In this document: positions 59,076 through 64,000 of the stretch, piece by piece | Position numbering within the stretch: the stretch's first letter is position 1 | How the letters are laid out: every line of letters begins with the position of its first letter | Origin: Topomyia yanbarensis | Lineage: Eukaryota > Arthropoda > Insecta > Diptera > Culicidae | Assembly: GCF_030247195.1 (NCBI RefSeq) | Contig: NC_080670.1 | Span: 209,052,546 to 209,116,545 of the forward strand | Reading direction: 5' to 3' | DNA length: 64,000 bases | Made by a program: the position numbers and the translations under genes | Notes under the pieces: model-generated | What the model was told of the DNA's origin: nothing | Database searches by the model: none | The model's input: only the letters and a program-made list of their open reading frames with translations

Positions 59076-61254
59076 ATTAGCAAACAACTGGTTACGGATG
59101 ATGTTCCGCATGCACAGAAATTTTAATTACTGGTGTGAAGCATTCCAATACTTTGCACTTTGATGTACAGTTCGGCATTTTCATCGTCCAAATTTATAAT
59201 TTTCCTATCTTTCGATTTTTAAGATCATTACTTTTACAATTTTATTTATTGATTTAGTTTTTTTTTATTTTGGTAACTTTTCAATCAGGTACTAAAATCA
59301 TTTCCGTGTATCTGTTTGAACTTAAGAATATTCGAATATTCACAGTACCCAACACATACATATTTCAACAGTACTCAAAAAAAGACAGTATCCGTTTTGC
59401 TTCTAAACACTATGCGAACTATAAATTCAGGGCAAAAAATTAGCTGCATAGCCGCCACTTCCGACCTCGCACATATTTTTTTTTTCTACTTCCATGAATC
59501 TCCACCGTTCCACTATCGGGGACAACCGGCCGTCGTGACTTCATTTGATTAAAACTTCCAGATAAGCTTCTCCATCCCTGATATGAGCCCACAGCTGGGG
59601 TGCATTCTAAAGCATACATATAGTCATGGCCGCTTTGAAAAAAAAAATACACTACACTCTAGCACTCCTGCACGGCAAGTGGAGTAACTTTTTTCTTTCT
59701 TTCTTTCTCTCTAGTAAATAAAGACACACATTCAAAGTGCAATATGAGAATGAATGTGACGCGTGACTGAATCGAAAACACGGTTCACTAGATCTCTTAG
59801 CCGCATATATGTGACATGGTAGAGACTTTGTATTATCACAGGAGGCAGAGCCTGCTTATTCGCTTGAATGTTTAGTAAACCGATACCGAACTCGAATGTC
59901 ATCCGTCATTGGGCCGAGACGCGGCGGCTAAAATGTTGCTGTGTTGTATGTGTTCGCCAAGTTTGTGTTCACATTGATGCAAAAACGGCGATGGACGCTC
60001 TTTCGGTTAGGGTAGGGTGACCGAAAAAAAAACAGTTCTGCGATTGTTTTCCGGGTATGCAGCATTTTCATTCACCTGCCCACATTGCTGCGGTAAATCA
60101 CAATTAATACTGACAGCTGTCAAGTTGTGTATTTTAAGTTTGTGTGTATGTGTAGGTCGGAGTCAGATATCACAGGTAATGCAATTTTCGTCGGAAGTTA
60201 CTTTCTTTTGCGTGCGTGGTTAGAGTGAGTGTATAGGTAACACATTCGGAAGAGGTGCGAAGTTCGCGATAAGAAGTGGGATCGTCGACCGAGTGAAATA
60301 ATACAACATAAAACAGAGTTTAGATTGAATTCCACCTTTGCGGTCACCGTCCGTGTCGTTGTCATTGTCACTGAAGTTGTCACCGAGCTGGGCTTTCCTC
60401 CGCAACGAGAAAACTTCAAACTGTGAGAAGGCGGCGTCGGCTAGGTAGGTGGGTGGGTTATGATAGACGATTTTACCTTTGGAATTCTGTAGCGAAGGAG
60501 GACGATTTTTGCTCTTCGCTTTACATTCGTATGTGTGGCATGCCATTCGTCGTCAGCCGAGAGCTCACGGGGGTTGATTATGTTAAAACTGATCTCTTGT
60601 TTTTGATGACTGCTGTCTATCCGCTATACGACTGTAGGCAGTCGTACGAACATTTCCCTAGGTGATAAGGCAAATGTACCGCCAACGCCCACCCACACTC
60701 CGACCTTGTTTCGCAAATTTATTGCGTGAGTAATGAAGCTACCCTTTTCGGAATGATAGCAATTTGAGACGAATGACAAATTGAGGGCTGTCTTGTTTCG
60801 TTCATCTCGGAAAATGGGGGAGGAAAATTGGGTTGAGAGCGGTAGAAATTATAGTCTACTGGAATGTAACAGTTTAATTTGAAAAAGATTGTGTTCTGGC
60901 GAGTGTATGTACGAGAGTGCCTTACGCGGTTGCCAGCTTCAATAAACATCACTGGAATGGTGGGCCGCAGGAAGAGGAATGTTTAATTTATTTACAGGTA
61001 TTCAAGTAAATTATGTTGAGGGTATCTTGAACATTAAAATTTATTATTTTTAAGGGGAGATAAACAGTTGGGAACCAGAGAGCGATCATTTTGTTATTAT
61101 TTTTAAGGATAACCTTTGAAATTTCAAATCGTGAGTTTCTCTACACATTCTAAAATATGTTAATTATTTTTCAATAAAAAATCAAAAGTTGTCGAAATTG
61201 TGGTTCATCGGAATACCGTGAAAAAGTCAGCAAACAGTATTCTCTAACAAATAT
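59076..61254. other. Gene-free stretch with a GC-richer centre
   Basis: No supported gene. The part at 59880-60440 has more G+C ('gggccgagacgcggcggcta', 'ggtgggtgggtt' near 60450) but no conserved frame. A (TTTC)n run lies at 59691-59713. Minus-strand frames at 60198-60546 have no domain. Confidence 0.35.
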
Positions 61255-61920
61255 TGCATCACGTCAATGATAGAGTAGTGGGCATAGGGCCAAGTTCTCA
61301 CTGGCGATGCAAAGCTGATAGGTTTCTAGCAGCTATCATGTACTTTGTCTTGTCAGAGTTCATAATCAATTCGATTCTCGCAAACTCCCTTTTAAAAAAG
61401 CACACCTGCCTCTTCTGCTGCTCTGCGATCAGCGTCACTGATGTGGTTGTCGTCCGCAACGCCAAGAAGCATTTAGAATCTCACCTTGTTAGCTGCGTTC
61501 CTTTGCACATCAGATCTTCGTATCGCACCTTTGAGCGCTATCTTGAACAATAGATTGCATGGTTCTACTTTAATCCATCTAACATTACAAACGAGTCAGA
61601 TGTCTCTCGGACTATTTTGACGCCTAGTTTGGATCCGTCCAACCTTTAGAAAAAACCATTAAAATGGTCTTTCACAAGCATATAAAGTGACCCCTAAATG
61701 CACCAAAATACAGTTTTTATATGAGATCTACTTAACCATAATGATAGTGCTTTCGCGAGTTGAACCCTTTTTGAACACTCATGTCAGACACCATACGCAT
61801 GGGGGTATTATTGGCTTTTTGCTTGCTCTTGATGTTCCAGCAATAGCTGCTACAGTTCGTTTTGTTTTACTGATTCGTACGCAACATTGAAATTCACAAG
61901 CTGAAACTGGTGAGTCCACT
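61255..61920 (-). pseudogene. Degenerate LINE reverse transcriptase
   Basis: Read on the minus strand, the canonical order of a non-LTR reverse transcriptase is visible across frameshifts. FNVAYESVKQNEL at about 61895-61855 is motif A, normally FxAAYDSV. LDGSKLGVKIVRETSDSFVM then LDGLK at about 61645-61580 follows. LLFKIALKGAIRRSDVQRN lies at about 61555-61495. MLLGVADDNHISDADRRAAE at about 61475-61415 keeps the ADD. MNSDKTKYMIAARN ends near 61330. Several stops interrupt it. The family is the same as at 58930. There is no endonuclease within the window. Confidence 0.87.
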
Positions 61921-62029
61921 TCTTGGATTTTTTCCACGGTAAACAGCTAGTCTGTCGTTGGTCGTTCTTCTCGAAACACACCATTTGATGACAAAGGCTT
62001 CAGCTAATTGGTGCAATCTGCTGTTTCTA

Positions 62030-64000
62030 AATTTTAGTTAGTTTTTTTTATTTTCAGTCCATTTCTTGTATTTTCTTTTTAATATTTTCTATTGCTATTC
62101 AAATGATCAACTTTTTAATTTTTTCTCTTTGCATCCATTATTTAATAATATTGTTTTCCGTTTTTATGTTATTCTTCTATTTTTTCCTTGTTCCATGCTT
62201 TCTTTTATTGGCTTTTTTCAGTGCAGTTTTCGATTTTATTATTTTTTTCGTTTTTTATTCTATTATGCTTTTCTTCTTTTCTTTGTTTTTTATTTTCGTA
62301 GTTTTCCTTTTTTCTTTACCATTATTTTTTCTTTATTTTAATTTTGCTTTTTCATTTCTCTTTTTTCCTTTATTGTTTTCAGACTGTTTTAATTTCTCGT
62401 TTTCTTTTCTCTTACTTTTTTTAATTTCTGTTTTTATCTTCTCTCTTTTGGCCATTTTCCTTTTTGCATTTTTTATCCCTTTTGGGGTTTTTATTTTCTT
62501 CTTTTCGAATTCACTTTTTTATTCCCTACTCCAATTTTTTGCTTTTATATGTTCGTTTTATTATGTCCATTTTATTTCTATTTCCTTTACTATCCTCATA
62601 TTTCATTAAGCTTTTACTTTCTCATTTTAATTCTTTTTCACTATTTTCTACTCTTTTATCTTTTCTATTTAACTTGTTCGTCTTTCCTTTTACTTTTTTG
62701 GTGTCCTTCATGCATTTTTCTTTCAGATTTTAATTTTCTTTAATATTTTCTTTCATCTTCTCTGCTTCGGATTTTTCCTTGTTTTGTCCACTTTTGCCTT
62801 TTACCGTTCACAATTTCGCTTTTATTCAATGTATATGTATAAGACTCGCTCAAACTTTGAAAGCCTTTTTTAGATATTTTGTTCGCTGTTCTTCCTGTTC
62901 TACAATTCGTTTACTAACCTTTATTTAATTTCTATACTCATTTGTATTTTTACATTGCTCTCTTCTTTTCTTTTTCGTTATTTCTCTTTCTTTCCATCAT
63001 GAAGCTCTTCCATTTTTCCTCTTCAATCCTTTTTCTATTCTGTTTTTGTAGGTACTTTTTCCATTTTCCCACTCTTTCTTTTTATTGCTGTTATTTTCAT
63101 CCTTTTTCTTATTATTTCTTAATTTGCTCTTATTTGTCTTCTTTCTGTGTTCTCCGCATCGTTGTCGCTTACGTTTTACATTACGTTTCAATTCTGAATT
63201 TTTCTGCACATTTTCATTATTTTTCCATTTTATTTCTCTTCCTTGTCTGCTTTTTTACCTTTTGCTCATCCTTCTTTCTTTTTTTCGTTCCCTAATTTTT
63301 TTCCCCTTCTTCCATTTGCCTACTTTCGCATTTTTTCCTTTATCCTGTTTTAATTCATTTAATCAATTCATTTTATTTTTTCACTGTTCATTCTAACTTT
63401 CCTTTATTCATTACCTTTTGACTTTGGTTATTCCGCCCTCTGTTCACTTTTTTGCAGTTCGGTTTTTCACTCTGTTTCTGTTAGCTTCTTTCTTCTGTTT
63501 GGAGTATTTTGTTATCTCTTCCATACGTTACAGTTTTCCCTTTCGTTTTCTCATTTTTACTACTTTACTTATTTCTATTTCTGTTTTCTTTTTGTTTTCC
63601 TTTTTTTGGTTTTTCCTTTATTACATTTGCATCCCTGTTGGCCTTTTTTCATAGTCAACTTTTCTTCTCGTTTTCTGTTCTATTTTTTGTCTTTTGCTCT
63701 TTTTCATTTATTTTTTCTTAGATTTGGTTTCCCATTGCTTTTTTGGTCTGTTTCTTTAATAGGTTTTTCTTACACTCGATCCTTTCCTCTTTTTTCCTTT
63801 TTGTCCAGTCCTTTTACATTGTTTATTTTTCATATTTTTTGTTTTACTCTTGTTTCATTTTCAATCTGTTTATTTCTCCCCCTTCTCAACATTATTTAGT
63901 ATTCATTATTTCACCTTTTTCCCCTTTTATTTTTTTCTATTTTCTCTTCGTTTTTAGTCTTGCCTTTGATTTTTCACCATTTACCATTTTTTCATGCTTT
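62030..64000 (+). repeat. Pyrimidine-rich (T/C) low-complexity tract reaching the window end
   Basis: Same composition and strand as 55870-58870 ('ttttttcttttt', 'ttttccttttt', 'tttcattttatt'). It continues past position 64000. All the long plus-strand frames here are composed of Phe, Leu, Ser, Ile and Tyr and are artefacts. Confidence 0.85.
62828..62870 (+). repeat. Relic of the mosquito-type repeat at 40367
   Basis: 'aatgtatatgtataagactc' then 'gctcaaactttgaaagcc' parallels 'aatgtataggattcgctcaa' at 40384. It lies inside the pyrimidine tract and is the only non-low-complexity piece noted there. Confidence 0.6.

Noticed and set aside
62066..63899. Further plus-strand hydrophobic frames up to 168 codons
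   Set aside because: Same compositional artefact as at 55.9-58.9 kb.

Overview
The window reads as nuclear DNA of an insect, most likely a culicine mosquito. This is inferred from two intron-bearing developmental genes with fly-type protein sequences, tRNA-derived SINEs, R1-clade and other LINE remnants, many short inverted-repeat elements of the kind common in Aedes and Culex relatives, and AT-rich intergenic DNA. No bacterial, viral or organellar gene set and no CRISPR array was seen.

Only two protein genes can be supported well. At 9332-11223 (+) lie the last four exons of a C2H2 zinc-finger gene resembling Drosophila datilografo (dati, CG2052); its 5' exons are not visible. At 22617-24554 (-) is a complete six-exon Pax6-class gene with a paired domain, a homeodomain with Ser50, and a Gly/His/Ala-rich tail of 536 residues in all; details of the paired domain favour eyeless over twin of eyeless. 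The two genes point towards each other. Both have relatives on the Drosophila dot chromosome (chromosome 4), so the pair may be an old linkage. Two further gene parts are candidates only: a 5' leader and short first coding exon at 44850-46193 (+), and a noncoding first exon at 32931-33158 (+). They would belong to genes continuing beyond 64 kb.

Layout. 1-9.3 kb: repeats, including a palindromic hAT-like element of about 1.3 kb with a SINE inserted in one arm. 9.3-11.5 kb: zinc-finger gene. 11.7-21.8 kb: transposon graveyard (inverted repeat, duplicated unknown coding-like segment, possible Bel/Pao Gag, R1 LINE on the minus strand, SINE). 22.4-25 kb: Pax6 gene. 25.7-31 kb: an extremely purine(A/G)-rich tract. 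31-41.3 kb: SINEs, a pogo-type MITE, a Ty3/gypsy integrase relic, and a tandemly duplicated GAATCC-rich domain. 42.3-43.9 kb: T-rich DNA with an 81-bp MITE. 44.8-46.2 kb: candidate 5' exon. 47.27-47.79 kb: an almost pure heptamer array whose unit is TATAAAA. 47.8-51.6 kb: a second A-rich tract, split by a 1.04-kb palindromic element. 51.6-55.9 kb: mostly unassigned, with a 117-bp piggyBac-type MITE. 55.9-58.9 and 62.0-64 kb: T/C-rich tracts, i.e. the opposite strand asymmetry. Between them are two degenerate LINE reverse-transcriptase fragments on opposite strands.

The main unusual themes are the kilobase-scale strand-asymmetric purine/pyrimidine domains, the TATAAAA array, a dispersed 28-bp hairpin, and several small transposons with clear insertion junctions. 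All homology statements come from reading and memory of families, not from searches.
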